Of a stretch of 64,000 nucleotides of DNA, positions 47,751 through 58,109 are shown piece by piece; position 1 is the first letter of the stretch; each line of letters starts with the position of its first letter. Source of the DNA: Pseudobutyrivibrio sp. (GTDB lineage: Bacteria > Bacillota > Clostridia > Lachnospirales > Lachnospiraceae); contig JAIKWH010000018.1 in the NCBI GenBank assembly GCA_024684955.1, forward strand, positions 31,398-95,397, given 5' to 3'. The notes beneath the pieces are model-generated. The model worked only from the letters and a program-made list of their open reading frames with translations. It had not been told where the DNA came from and searched no databases. The position numbers and the translations under genes were made by a program.

Positions 47751-48790
47751 TTATTTTGAAAATCATTATTGCAATATTTATATTTAGCGTAATTATTTTA
47801 TTCCACGAATTGGGACATTTTCTTTTTGCAAAAAAATGTAATGTAAAGGTAAATGAGTTTTCTCTTGGCCTAGGCCCTAATTTGATTTCCTGGGGCAAGG
47901 GGGAGACCAAATACTGTATTAAGCTTTTTCCATTTGGCGGCGCCTGCGTCATGGAAGGAGAGGATGAGGAATCTGATAATGACAGGGCCTTTAATAAAAA
48001 GACTGTTTGGGAGAGATTTCAGATTGTTTTTGCCGGTCCCTTTTTCAACTTTATTATGGCCTTTGTTCTCTCTGTCATTTACATAGGTCTGATTGGGGCT
48101 GATCTGCCTTATATTGGAGATGTGATTGAGGGATATGCTGCTGAGGAGGCAGGCCTTGAGGCTGGAGACAAGATTATAAAAATGGATAATTACAATGTTC
48201 ATTTTTACAATGAGGTGAGACTCTATACCACTTTTCACTCAGGCAAGACCATAGATGTTACCTACGAGAGGGATAATCAAAGGTATAAGGCTAGCCTTGT
48301 TCCAAAATATTCTGAGGAAAATAATGCATATTTAATTGGTATTACCTCCACAGGGGAATTGACCAAACTATCTTTATTAAAGACCTTGGAATACGGATTC
48401 TATGAGGTAAAATATCAAATCTATATTACAGGCCAGAGTTTAAAGATGTTATTTACAGGACAACTGTCTGTCAATGACATGTCAGGCCCAGTAGGCATTG
48501 TAGATACATTTTCCACTGTCTACGACCAGTCTGTGGTGGATGGATATTTTTATGTATTTATAAATTTCTTATCACTTACAATTCTTTTATCAGCCAATTT
48601 GGGAGTGATGAACTTGCTGCCTTTCCCAGCCTTGGACGGTGGCAGAATATTCCTCTTGGCCATTGAGGCTATCAGGGGCAAAAAGATGAAGGCTGAAATT
48701 GAAAATGGCATTAATCTAGTGGGCTTTGCCCTTTTAATGGGACTTATGGTATTTGTCATGTTTAATGATATTACTAAGTTGATTCATTAG
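47744..48790 (+). CDS. rseP: RseP-family site-2 metalloprotease
   Basis: VIILFHELGHFLFAKKCNVKVNEFSLGLGP HExxH motif, PDZ, NLLPFPALDGGRI. Confidence 0.94.
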   Translation: MVIILKIIIAIFIFSVIILFHELGHFLFAKKCNVKVNEFSLGLGPNLISWGKGETKYCIKLFPFGGACVMEGEDEESDNDRAFNKKTVWERFQIVFAGPFFNFIMAFVLSVIYIGLIGADLPYIGDVIEGYAAEEAGLEAGDKIIKMDNYNVHFYNEVRLYTTFHSGKTIDVTYERDNQRYKASLVPKYSEENNAYLIGITSTGELTKLSLLKTLEYGFYEVKYQIYITGQSLKMLFTGQLSVNDMSGPVGIVDTFSTVYDQSVVDGYFYVFINFLSLTILLSANLGVMNLLPFPALDGGRIFLLAIEAIRGKKMKAEIENGINLVGFALLMGLMVFVMFNDITKLIH

Positions 48791-48804
48791 TGAGGAGATA
48801 GAAT

Positions 48805-49860
48805 ATGAAGACTTCTGTTGTTAAAATCGGAGATAGATATATAGGCGGCGACAATCCTATACTAATCCAGTCTATGACTAATACAAAGACCTGGGATGTA
48901 GATGCTACAGTAGGTCAGATCTTACAGTTGGAAAAGGCTGGTTGTGACATTATTAGATGCGCCTGCCCAGATATGAAGGCTGCTGAGGCCCTGTCTGAGA
49001 TTAAAAAGAGGATTCACATTCCTCTTGTGGCAGATATTCACTTTGACTATAGACTGGCCATTGCTGCCATGGAAAATGGGGCAGACAAGATCAGAATCAA
49101 TCCTGGCAATATCGGCTCTATTGACAGGATCAAGGCAGTAGTAGACGTGGCAAAGGAGAGGAATATTCCTATTCGTGTAGGAGTTAACTCCGGCTCCCTA
49201 GAAAAAGAATTGGTTGAAAAATACCATGGTGTTACAGCTGAGGGTCTAGTTGAATCAGCCCTTGACAAGGTGAAAATCATACAGGACCTAGGCTATGACA
49301 ACCTAGTTATATCTATCAAATCTTCTGATGTAATGATGTGCGTAAAGGCCCATGAGCTTATTGCAGCTAAGACTAGCCATCCTCTGCATGTTGGCATTAC
49401 AGAGGCAGGTACTCTTATCTCTGGCAATATCAAGAGCGCGGCAGGCCTTGCTATGATTTTATCCCAGGGCATTGGTGACACCATTAGAGTTTCATTGACT
49501 GGTGACCCAGTGGAGGAGATAAAGTCCGCCAAGTTAATTCTCAGGACCCTGGGCCTCAGAAAGGGTGGAGTAGAAGTAGTTTCATGCCCTACCTGTGGAC
49601 GTACCCAGATTGACCTTATTGGACTGGCTAATCAGGTGGAAACAATGGTTAGCGAATTTGATGATCTGGATGTAAAGGTTGCTGTCATGGGCTGTGTTGT
49701 AAATGGTCCAGGAGAGGCAAAGGAGGCAGACCTTGGCGTTGCTGGCGGCATCGGCGAGGGTTTGCTTATTAAGAAGGGAGAAGTAGTAAAGAAACTGCCT
49801 GAATCTGAACTGCTAGGTGCCCTTCGTCACGAACTTGAATTGCTTAGAGAACAGAAATAA
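48805..49860 (+). CDS. ispG: 4-hydroxy-3-methylbut-2-en-1-yl diphosphate synthase IspG
   Basis: IQSMTNTKTWDVDATVGQILQLEKAGCDIIRCACPD; CPTCGRTQIDLIGLA. Confidence 0.97.
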   Translation: MKTSVVKIGDRYIGGDNPILIQSMTNTKTWDVDATVGQILQLEKAGCDIIRCACPDMKAAEALSEIKKRIHIPLVADIHFDYRLAIAAMENGADKIRINPGNIGSIDRIKAVVDVAKERNIPIRVGVNSGSLEKELVEKYHGVTAEGLVESALDKVKIIQDLGYDNLVISIKSSDVMMCVKAHELIAAKTSHPLHVGITEAGTLISGNIKSAAGLAMILSQGIGDTIRVSLTGDPVEEIKSAKLILRTLGLRKGGVEVVSCPTCGRTQIDLIGLANQVETMVSEFDDLDVKVAVMGCVVNGPGEAKEADLGVAGGIGEGLLIKKGEVVKKLPESELLGALRHELELLREQK

Positions 49861-49887
49861 AGAATGCTTTAGTTTGGAGAAATTGTT

Positions 49888-52800
49888 ATGGATCAAATGG
49901 GATTTTACCAAGTCTTTCCACAGATGGACGCTGAATCAGACCTTGCCAATGTCCTCAGTGATGCTACTGTTACCAAGGTAGCCACAGGACATTCCAAGGA
50001 TGATTTGCGCATTTATGTGACTTTCAATACCCTCATACCAAGGCGCAGAATCATAGGTCTTGAAAAATCTATAAAAAAGCAATTCTTTTCAAATAACGAT
50101 GTGAGTATCACAATTCTCGAGGATTTTGAACTTAGCAGTCAATATACTCCAAAGAATTTATTAGATTCATATAACGATAGTATATTAGAAGAATTGGAGG
50201 GGACCAGCGCCCTTCTTTTTAACATATACAAAAAAGCAGATATTGAGGTTACTGAAGATGAAGAATTCCTCCTTACCATGGAGGATACAGTTATTGCCCA
50301 TGAAAAGGAGCAGGAACTAAAGGATATCTTGTACGGCATATTCTGCAACAGATGTCACTTGAATGTGAGGATTAATACTGCATATAAAGAGCCTGTTAAG
50401 AGCAAGTATTTACAGGAATCCATTGCAGAGATTGAAAGCAAGATTTCTGCCATAGAGGACAGGGTAAATTCTCTTTCAGACTCTAATGATGGGGCTTCTA
50501 AAATAGATGAAAAGGCAAAAGATGTGGCCAAGGATACTAAGGAGGACAAGGAGTCTAAGAATACAAAGGATAGTCAACTTAGACCGCTTACAAACTCAGA
50601 TGATCCAGATGTGCTTTATGGCAAGGAGATTTTGGAGAATGCCATGGCCATTGAGGAAATCACTGGAGAATTCTTAGGAAACGTGGTTGTTAAGGGACAA
50701 CTGGTAGATATAGAGGGTAGAGAGACTAAAAAGGGTGGATATTTCTTTACCGCCTCAATTACAGACTTTACCGATTCTATTTCATTTAAGATGTTCTTTA
50801 AGGATGTTGACCAGGGCAAGGAGATGGAGTCTTTGCTCAAACCTGGCAATTTCTACAAGATTTCTGGAAAGTTGGATGATGACCAATTTTCTCACGAGTT
50901 GGTTATTGGCCGTATAGCCGGTGTCATGAAAATCAAGGACTTTAGGGTTACCAGGTCCGATGATGCTGTGGAAAAGCGTGTTGAGTTACATTGTCATACA
51001 AAGATGTCAGAATTTGACGGTGTATCAGATGTTACTGACATTATAAAGAGGGCTATGTCCTGGGGACACAAGGCTCTGGCCATTACAGATCACGGTGTTG
51101 TCCAGGCCTTTGGTGATGCAGACCATATGGATTTGGGCGACTTTAAGGTCATCTATGGCTGCGAGATTTATCTGGTAGATGATACCAAACTAGCCATTGT
51201 GGGAGAGAAGGGCCAGTCAATCCATGATGAATTTGTAGTCTTTGATATTGAGACCACAGGCCTTAATCCTGCCAGGTGCAAGATTATAGAAATTGGCGCG
51301 GTAAAGGTTAGAAACGGAGAAATTGTGGACAGATTCTCTGAGTTTATCAATCCAGAGGTTCCTATCCCTTACAATATTACAGACCTTACCTCCATCACTG
51401 ATCAGATGGTTATGGATGCCCCTACTATAGATGTCATCTTGCCTAGGTTTATTGATTTTTGTGGAGATGCAGTCCTGGTTGCCCACAATGCCAGCTTTGA
51501 TACTAGTTTCATTAAGTTAAACTGCAAAAAAATGGGTATCAAGTATGACTACACCCACATTGATACAATTGGTGTGGCCAAATACCTCCACCCATCTTTA
51601 CCTAAGTACGACCTTGATACTGTGGCAAAGGCAGAAAAAGTTGTTAATGAGCATCATCACAGGGCTGTTGATGATGCTGAATGTACTGCAAAAATATTCC
51701 TTGGTTTTATAGAAAAGTTGGAAAAGGAAAATATATCTAACCTTTCACAACTTAATGAAAAGTGCAAACTGAATGACAGCCAGATTAAGAAATTACATTC
51801 TCATCACTGTATTGTGCTGGCTAAAAATGATTTGGGCCGTATAAATCTATACAGGCTGGTATCTGAGTCCCATGTCAATTACTATAACCGCCATCCACTT
51901 GTGCCAAAGTCTCTGCTGCAGGAGTATAGGGAGGGTCTGATTATTGGTTCTGCCTGTGAGGCTGGAGAATTGTATGAGGCATTGGTGGAGGATGCTGACG
52001 AAACTGAGATTGTGAGATTAGTTAACTTCTATGACTACCTGGAGATTCAGCCAACTGGCAATAATGAGTTTATGCTTAGAAAGATAAACAAGCCTATCAC
52101 TGAAATGACCAAGGCAGAACTGAGGTTTACTGAAAAGTATGAAAAGTTCCAGACTGTAAAGGATTTGCAGGAAATAAATAAAAAGATAGTGGAACTGGGC
52201 GAGGAGTTTAACAAGCCGGTTGTGGCCACCTGTGATGTGCATTTCCTTGATCCAGAGGACGAGGTATACCGTCGTATCATTATGGATAACAAGGGATTTG
52301 ACGATGCAGATAATCAGGCTCCACTATATCTGCATACCACAGATGAGATGCTGGAGGAATTCTCATATCTAGGCTTGGCCAAGGCCCATGAGGTTGTTAT
52401 TGAAAACACCAACATGATAGCCGACATGGTAGAAAAGATTCGTCCAGTTCGCCCTGACAAATGTCCTCCTGTCATCGAGCACTCTGAGGAGGATCTGAGG
52501 AGAATATGTGAGACCAAGGCCCATGAGTGGTACGGTCCAGTTCTGCCAAAGATAGTGGAGGAAAGACTGGAGCGAGAACTTAATTCAATCATTGGTAACG
52601 GATATTCCGTTATGTATATCATAGCCCAGAAACTGGTTTGGAAGTCTAACGAGGATGGTTATTTGGTTGGTTCCCGTGGTTCTGTTGGTTCTTCTTTTGC
52701 TGCTACAATGGCTGGTATCACAGAGGTTAATCCTCTGCAGCCTCATTATAGGTGTGTTTTTCCATGCTTTTATGTGGACTTTGATGGACCAGAGGTCATG

Positions 52801-54378
52801 GAGACAATGGACCTAGGTCTTTCCGGGGTAGATATGCCTGACAAAATCTGTCCTAAGTGTGGAAAGAAACTTATAAAGGATGGCTTTAATATTCCATTTG
52901 AAACTTTCCTTGGATTCAAGGGAGACAAGGAGCCTGATATTGACCTGAATTTCTCCAATGAATACCAAACCAAGGCCCACAGATATGCGGATGTAATATT
53001 TGGTGAGGGTCAGACTTTTAAGGCGGGAACAGTTTCCACCCTGGCTGATAAAAATGCGGAAGGTTATGTTTACAAATACTTTATTCACAGGGATATAAAG
53101 AAAAGACGATCTGAGCTGAATAGACTGGCGGCCGGTGTTGAAGGTGTTAAATCCACTACAGGCCAGCATCCTGGTGGAGTTATTGTTCTGCCAAATGGAG
53201 AGGATATTTATTCTTTTACACCTGTGCAGCATCCAGCCAACAAGGATACAGACATTGTCACAACCCACTTTGATTACCACAAGATTGATTCCAACTTGCT
53301 AAAACTGGATATGTTAGGCCATTTGGACCCTACCATGATCAAGCGATTGGAGGATTTAACTGGCATTAATGCTACAGAGATTCCTTTGGATGACCCACAG
53401 GTTATGTCTCTCTTTCAAAATACATCTGCCCTGGGAGTTACACCAGATGATTTGATGGGTACCAAGATGGGCACCCTTGGCATACCTGAGTTTGGTACTG
53501 AATTTGCCATGGGCATGTTGGAGGAGGCCAAGCCTAAATACTTTACTGACTTGGTGCGTATCTCAGGACTTTCCCATGGTACTGACGTATGGTTAGGTAA
53601 TGCCCAGGATTTGATCAAGTCTGGCACTGCAACCATTACCACAGCTATTTGTACCCGTGATGATATTATGGTTTACCTGATTCAGAAGGGTCTGGATTCT
53701 GCAGAGGCCTTTACCATCATGGAAAAGGTAAGAAAGGGTGTTGTAGCCAAGGGCAAGTGCAAGGAATGGCCAGAGTACAAACAGCACATGTTAGAACATG
53801 GTGTTCCAGAATGGTATATATCATCCTGTGAAAAGATTAAATACATGTTCCCTAAGGCCCATGCGGCGGCTTATGTAATGATGGCGTGGAGAGTTGCTTA
53901 TTGCAAGATTAATTATCCTCTTGCATATTATGCGGCCTTTTTTGCTATTAGAGCCGGCGGTTTCGATTATGAAAAGATGTGTCAGGGCAAGGCCAGGTGT
54001 GAGCAGGAGATCAAGAATATAAAGGCTATGAAGGAGGTGTCTGCCACAGACAAAGATATCCTTACAGCCCTAAAACTTGTGCAGGAAATGTATGCCAGAG
54101 GTTTTGAATTTTTGCCTATGGACCTATATCAATCTGACGCAAGATACTTTAAAATAGTAGATGGGAAGCTTCTTCCTCCTTTCAATTCTATTGCAGGAAT
54201 GGGTGACAAGGCGGCAGAGCAATTGCAGATTGCTGCATCCCAAAGTAAATTCCTGTCATTGGACGATATAAAGGAGAGAGGAAAGGTTTCTCAAACTATC
54301 ATCGACAAGATGGTAGAATTAGGAATTATCAAGGATTTACCACAGTCTAATCAATTATCATTATTTGACTTCACGTAG
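49888..54378 (+). CDS. polC: DNA polymerase III alpha subunit, PolC type
   Basis: 1496 aa; OB domain, PHP VELHCHTKMSEFDGVSD, exonuclease FVVFDIETTGLNP, polymerase PDIDLNFSNEYQTKAHRYADVIFG. Confidence 0.98.
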   Translation: MDQMGFYQVFPQMDAESDLANVLSDATVTKVATGHSKDDLRIYVTFNTLIPRRRIIGLEKSIKKQFFSNNDVSITILEDFELSSQYTPKNLLDSYNDSILEELEGTSALLFNIYKKADIEVTEDEEFLLTMEDTVIAHEKEQELKDILYGIFCNRCHLNVRINTAYKEPVKSKYLQESIAEIESKISAIEDRVNSLSDSNDGASKIDEKAKDVAKDTKEDKESKNTKDSQLRPLTNSDDPDVLYGKEILENAMAIEEITGEFLGNVVVKGQLVDIEGRETKKGGYFFTASITDFTDSISFKMFFKDVDQGKEMESLLKPGNFYKISGKLDDDQFSHELVIGRIAGVMKIKDFRVTRSDDAVEKRVELHCHTKMSEFDGVSDVTDIIKRAMSWGHKALAITDHGVVQAFGDADHMDLGDFKVIYGCEIYLVDDTKLAIVGEKGQSIHDEFVVFDIETTGLNPARCKIIEIGAVKVRNGEIVDRFSEFINPEVPIPYNITDLTSITDQMVMDAPTIDVILPRFIDFCGDAVLVAHNASFDTSFIKLNCKKMGIKYDYTHIDTIGVAKYLHPSLPKYDLDTVAKAEKVVNEHHHRAVDDAECTAKIFLGFIEKLEKENISNLSQLNEKCKLNDSQIKKLHSHHCIVLAKNDLGRINLYRLVSESHVNYYNRHPLVPKSLLQEYREGLIIGSACEAGELYEALVEDADETEIVRLVNFYDYLEIQPTGNNEFMLRKINKPITEMTKAELRFTEKYEKFQTVKDLQEINKKIVELGEEFNKPVVATCDVHFLDPEDEVYRRIIMDNKGFDDADNQAPLYLHTTDEMLEEFSYLGLAKAHEVVIENTNMIADMVEKIRPVRPDKCPPVIEHSEEDLRRICETKAHEWYGPVLPKIVEERLERELNSIIGNGYSVMYIIAQKLVWKSNEDGYLVGSRGSVGSSFAATMAGITEVNPLQPHYRCVFPCFYVDFDGPEVMETMDLGLSGVDMPDKICPKCGKKLIKDGFNIPFETFLGFKGDKEPDIDLNFSNEYQTKAHRYADVIFGEGQTFKAGTVSTLADKNAEGYVYKYFIHRDIKKRRSELNRLAAGVEGVKSTTGQHPGGVIVLPNGEDIYSFTPVQHPANKDTDIVTTHFDYHKIDSNLLKLDMLGHLDPTMIKRLEDLTGINATEIPLDDPQVMSLFQNTSALGVTPDDLMGTKMGTLGIPEFGTEFAMGMLEEAKPKYFTDLVRISGLSHGTDVWLGNAQDLIKSGTATITTAICTRDDIMVYLIQKGLDSAEAFTIMEKVRKGVVAKGKCKEWPEYKQHMLEHGVPEWYISSCEKIKYMFPKAHAAAYVMMAWRVAYCKINYPLAYYAAFFAIRAGGFDYEKMCQGKARCEQEIKNIKAMKEVSATDKDILTALKLVQEMYARGFEFLPMDLYQSDARYFKIVDGKLLPPFNSIAGMGDKAAEQLQIAASQSKFLSLDDIKERGKVSQTIIDKMVELGIIKDLPQSNQLSLFDFT

Positions 54379-54393
54379 AAATAACCTGAGGGG

Positions 54394-55431
54394 GTGATTT
54401 TTATGAGTAAGACTATTAAACGAATTATTATTGGTATTTTGTTTGTGGGGGTAGTGGCTGGTATTGGCTTCTACAAGTATCAAACCTCTAGAATTTACTA
54501 CAATGAAGGAAATGTTAATGGAAACACCATAGGAAATCTATATGGCAATGGTTTGTTTTGCCAGCATGGGGAAAAGGTCTATTTTGCAAACCCTATGGAC
54601 CAAGACTCCCTGTATGTTATGAATCCTGATGAGTCTGATGTAAAAAAGTTAGCAGACGATAGAGTATATTACTTGAATGCAGACGACCATTATCTTTACT
54701 ATAGCCGTAATGATAATCAAGATCATTCTCAGATGGCCTTTTTAAATGTTGCTACAAATGCTCTTTGCCGTTTAAAGCAAAATGGCAAGGATATAACAAT
54801 ATTAGATGATTCAGTCTGTGATGCATGCGCTCTTTGTGGCAATACAGTCTATTATCTTAGATATGATGAAGATTTTGGTACAACTCTTTACACTGTTGGC
54901 ATTGATGGAGAAGTGAGAGATCAATTTATGGATTCAGCTGTTGATCCTAGGTGTATTTATGGCGATAAACTTTATTATGCAGGTGTTGTGTCAGATCACA
55001 ATATCAGAATGCTTGACCTTACAAATGGATCAGATTCTTTGATTTATCCAGAGGGTGCATGGATGCCAACCATTGAGGGCTCTTATCTCTATTTCATGGA
55101 TTTAGATAATGGCGAAAGGATTACCAGGATACCTCTAGGGGGAGGGGATAAGGAAGTTATCTCTTCTTATGGCACATCTGACTACAATATCGTAGGCAAT
55201 GCCATCTATTATCAAACTATAAAGGCAGGCACAGATGGCCTTTACAGGATTGACCTTAGCAGTCTGAATGAGACTATGGTTATGCCTGGTCAATTCCACA
55301 GCATTAATTGCACTAGCGACTATCTGTATTTTAGAGATTTCTTTTCAGATACAATGTATCACATGAATTTAAGGACTAGAAAAGTGGAGGTTTTCACTCC
55401 TCCAATTGAAGTGGTAGAAGGGCGAAATTAA
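54394..55431 (+). CDS. DUF5050-like secreted/membrane-anchored beta-propeller protein
   Basis: N-terminal TM; repeats such as VYYLNADDHYLYYSRND, VYYLRYDEDFGTTLYTVGIDGE, LYFMDLDNGERITRIPLGGG. Confidence 0.75.
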   Translation: MIFMSKTIKRIIIGILFVGVVAGIGFYKYQTSRIYYNEGNVNGNTIGNLYGNGLFCQHGEKVYFANPMDQDSLYVMNPDESDVKKLADDRVYYLNADDHYLYYSRNDNQDHSQMAFLNVATNALCRLKQNGKDITILDDSVCDACALCGNTVYYLRYDEDFGTTLYTVGIDGEVRDQFMDSAVDPRCIYGDKLYYAGVVSDHNIRMLDLTNGSDSLIYPEGAWMPTIEGSYLYFMDLDNGERITRIPLGGGDKEVISSYGTSDYNIVGNAIYYQTIKAGTDGLYRIDLSSLNETMVMPGQFHSINCTSDYLYFRDFFSDTMYHMNLRTRKVEVFTPPIEVVEGRN

Positions 55432-55435
55432 TTTT

Positions 55436-56572
55436 ATGAGAGACTTAAGTGACATCAGGCAGGAAATTGACAGGGTTGATCAGGGGATTTTAGACTTATT
55501 TAACAAGCGAATGGAGCTTACCAGCCAGGTGGCTGAATACAAGATATCCACCGGGAAAAAGGTTTTTGATAAAGGCAGGGAAGAGGAAAAACTTGCCACT
55601 CTTTCTGAATATGGTAAAGACCAGTTTCAAAAGCAGGCCATCAAAGAACTGTACACCCAGATTATGTCCATATCTAGAAAGAAGCAGTTTAGACTATTGG
55701 CTAAAGGGGGCCAGGTTTTTAATAATGACTTTGTCCGGGTGGAGGATTTTGATTTTTCTGACTCTGTAGTCTGTTATCAGGGTGTCACTGGGGCCTATTC
55801 TCAGCTGGCCATGGAGGCTTTTTTCAACAAGGAATACAAAGAGGCCTTTCATGTAGATTCCTGGCGGGATGCCATGGATGCTATTTTTTCTGGCAGGGCC
55901 GATTATGCTGTCCTTCCAATAGAAAATTCCAACGTAGGTTCAATTGAAGAAAACTTTGACCTCCTTTCGGAGTACAATGTATCCATTGTGGGAGAGCAGA
56001 TTCTCAAGATTAATCACGCCCTCCTTGGGGTAAAGGGTGCAAAGATTTCTGATATAAAAAGGGTTTATTCTCACCCAAAGGCCATTGCCCAATGCGATGC
56101 TTACATCAGGGAAAAGCACATGGATTGGGATGTTATTAATTTGCATAACACTGCTGTGGCAGCCGCAAAGGTATTTGAGGATAAAGATATTAGCCAGGCA
56201 GCCATTGGCTCTACCTACAATGCCACTCTATACAATTTGGATGTCTTGGAGGAAAACATTCAGGACAACAAAAACAATGAGACAAGATTTATCATTGTTT
56301 CAAAGGACAAAAAATATAAGGCAGATTCCAGTCAGATTTCCCTCATGTTGGAGATCAACAATACAGCCGGCAGCCTATATAGGATTTTGTCCAATTTAAT
56401 CTTTAATGGAATCAACATGAATCGCATAGAGTCTAGGCCGATTAAAGGGGTTAGTTGGCAGTATAGATTCTTTATTGACATAGATGGCAACCTAATGGAC
56501 GAGGCGGTAAGCAATGCCTTGGTTGGCCTCAATGAAGAGTGTGAGAAAGTTAGGATTTTGGGGAATTATTAA
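55436..56572 (+). CDS. pheA: Bifunctional chorismate mutase / prephenate dehydratase
   Basis: N-term CM DIRQEIDRVDQGILDLFNKRMELTSQVAEYK; PDT CYQGVTGAYSQLAMEAFF; ACT NNTAGSLYRILSNLIFNGINMNRIESRP. Confidence 0.96.
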   Translation: MRDLSDIRQEIDRVDQGILDLFNKRMELTSQVAEYKISTGKKVFDKGREEEKLATLSEYGKDQFQKQAIKELYTQIMSISRKKQFRLLAKGGQVFNNDFVRVEDFDFSDSVVCYQGVTGAYSQLAMEAFFNKEYKEAFHVDSWRDAMDAIFSGRADYAVLPIENSNVGSIEENFDLLSEYNVSIVGEQILKINHALLGVKGAKISDIKRVYSHPKAIAQCDAYIREKHMDWDVINLHNTAVAAAKVFEDKDISQAAIGSTYNATLYNLDVLEENIQDNKNNETRFIIVSKDKKYKADSSQISLMLEINNTAGSLYRILSNLIFNGINMNRIESRPIKGVSWQYRFFIDIDGNLMDEAVSNALVGLNEECEKVRILGNY

Positions 56573-56587
56573 AGATAAGGGGTTTTT

Positions 56588-58102
56588 ATGAAAATATTTG
56601 CAAGTGTATACATCGGCTCATATGAAGTCACAATGAGAGTTTATGAGGTTAACAGGAGTTGGGGCCTCAATCAAATTGATTGTTTGAAAATGCCTGTTGA
56701 TATTATCAGGGATGTGCTTAATGTGGGCAAAATCTCTCCTGAGACCACCAATAGACTCTGCAAAATCCTCCAGGATTTAAAGAGGGTAATGGACTCATAT
56801 AAATGCGATGGATATTCTATTATTGCAAATTCCAACCTCAGACTGGCCTCCAACGAGTTTTTTGTTTTGGAGCAAATAAAAATCAAGACGGGATTTCACC
56901 TACAGGTGATTTCTAATTCTGAGCAGCGTTTCTATAGCTACCAATCTGTAGCCGACACAGCAGATTTTGAAAATTATATTAGTGACTCCGCTCTCCTTAT
57001 TGATGTAGGTGGGGTTTCTTTGCAGATAACACTTTTTTCAAAGGGAAAGATTATTACCACCCAACACTTGTCCTTAGGAGCAGTTTCTGTCAGGGAAAAT
57101 ATGATGAAACTAGGTCAGGCTTTTGACAATTCTGTGGACCAGACCTATGAGATGATGTACAAGGAACTAGAGTTGTTTAAGACCATGTTTTTGAGAGAAA
57201 TTAAACCTAAGTACATGATTCTTTTGGGAGACCAGACCAATTCCTTTACTGAAAATCTTGTTGGAATTTCCAACAAGCCTATTTCTGCTGCATCCTATAT
57301 GGAGTTTATCGATAGGCTGACAGCCTCAAAAATAAATAACTACGAGAATTCTCTAGGTATTAACTTTGACAATGAAAACCTGATAGAGCCATTTATCATG
57401 CTGCACAAGGCCATGACCAATACATTGGAGCCTGAGAATATCTTTGTCCCAGGTAAGTCTGTATGTGATGGCATAGCCTTGTCCTATTGCTATAAAAAGA
57501 AATGGCTCAAGGCCAACCATAATTTTGATGATGATGTTATTTCTGCAGCCTGGTCTATTGCAAAGAGGTATGACAGTTATCAGCCACATTTAAAGGCCTT
57601 GTACAAGTTGTCCCTAATGATTTTTGATACTACAAAAAAATATCATGGCATGGAAAAGAGGCAGAGGCTGCTTATGGGAGTAATTGCTATTTTGCACGAT
57701 TGTGGCAAATACATTTCTCTTTCAAATGCCAGCGATTGTTCTTACACAATTATCATGTCCTCAGAGATTCTTGGGCTGACTCACAAGGAGAGAGAGATGA
57801 TTGCCACAACAGTTTCTTTCAACAGAAAGCCACTGGAAAGTTACGAGAGTCTCTCAGACAAATTTTCTAAGTCTGAGTATCTAGATATTGTAAAACTTTT
57901 GGCCATATTAAAAGTGGCTAATGCCCTTGATAGGTCCCACAAGCAAAAGATTAAAAATGTTACCATGAGGGTAAAGGATTCTGAACTTGTAATTTCTATT
58001 GAGGCTAATGCCTCTATTGCACTAGAGAAAGGCCTTTTTACTAAAAACGCAGACTTATTCAATGAGATTTTTTCTATTCGTCCAGTTCTTATAGAAAAGT
58101 AG
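56588..58102 (+). CDS. Ppx/GppA-family exopolyphosphatase-like protein with HD-like C-terminal domain
   Basis: LLIDVGGVSLQITLFSKGKIITTQHLSLGAVSVRE; LHDCGKYISLSNA. Confidence 0.85.
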   Translation: MKIFASVYIGSYEVTMRVYEVNRSWGLNQIDCLKMPVDIIRDVLNVGKISPETTNRLCKILQDLKRVMDSYKCDGYSIIANSNLRLASNEFFVLEQIKIKTGFHLQVISNSEQRFYSYQSVADTADFENYISDSALLIDVGGVSLQITLFSKGKIITTQHLSLGAVSVRENMMKLGQAFDNSVDQTYEMMYKELELFKTMFLREIKPKYMILLGDQTNSFTENLVGISNKPISAASYMEFIDRLTASKINNYENSLGINFDNENLIEPFIMLHKAMTNTLEPENIFVPGKSVCDGIALSYCYKKKWLKANHNFDDDVISAAWSIAKRYDSYQPHLKALYKLSLMIFDTTKKYHGMEKRQRLLMGVIAILHDCGKYISLSNASDCSYTIIMSSEILGLTHKEREMIATTVSFNRKPLESYESLSDKFSKSEYLDIVKLLAILKVANALDRSHKQKIKNVTMRVKDSELVISIEANASIALEKGLFTKNADLFNEIFSIRPVLIEK

Positions 58103-58109
58103 AAGGAGG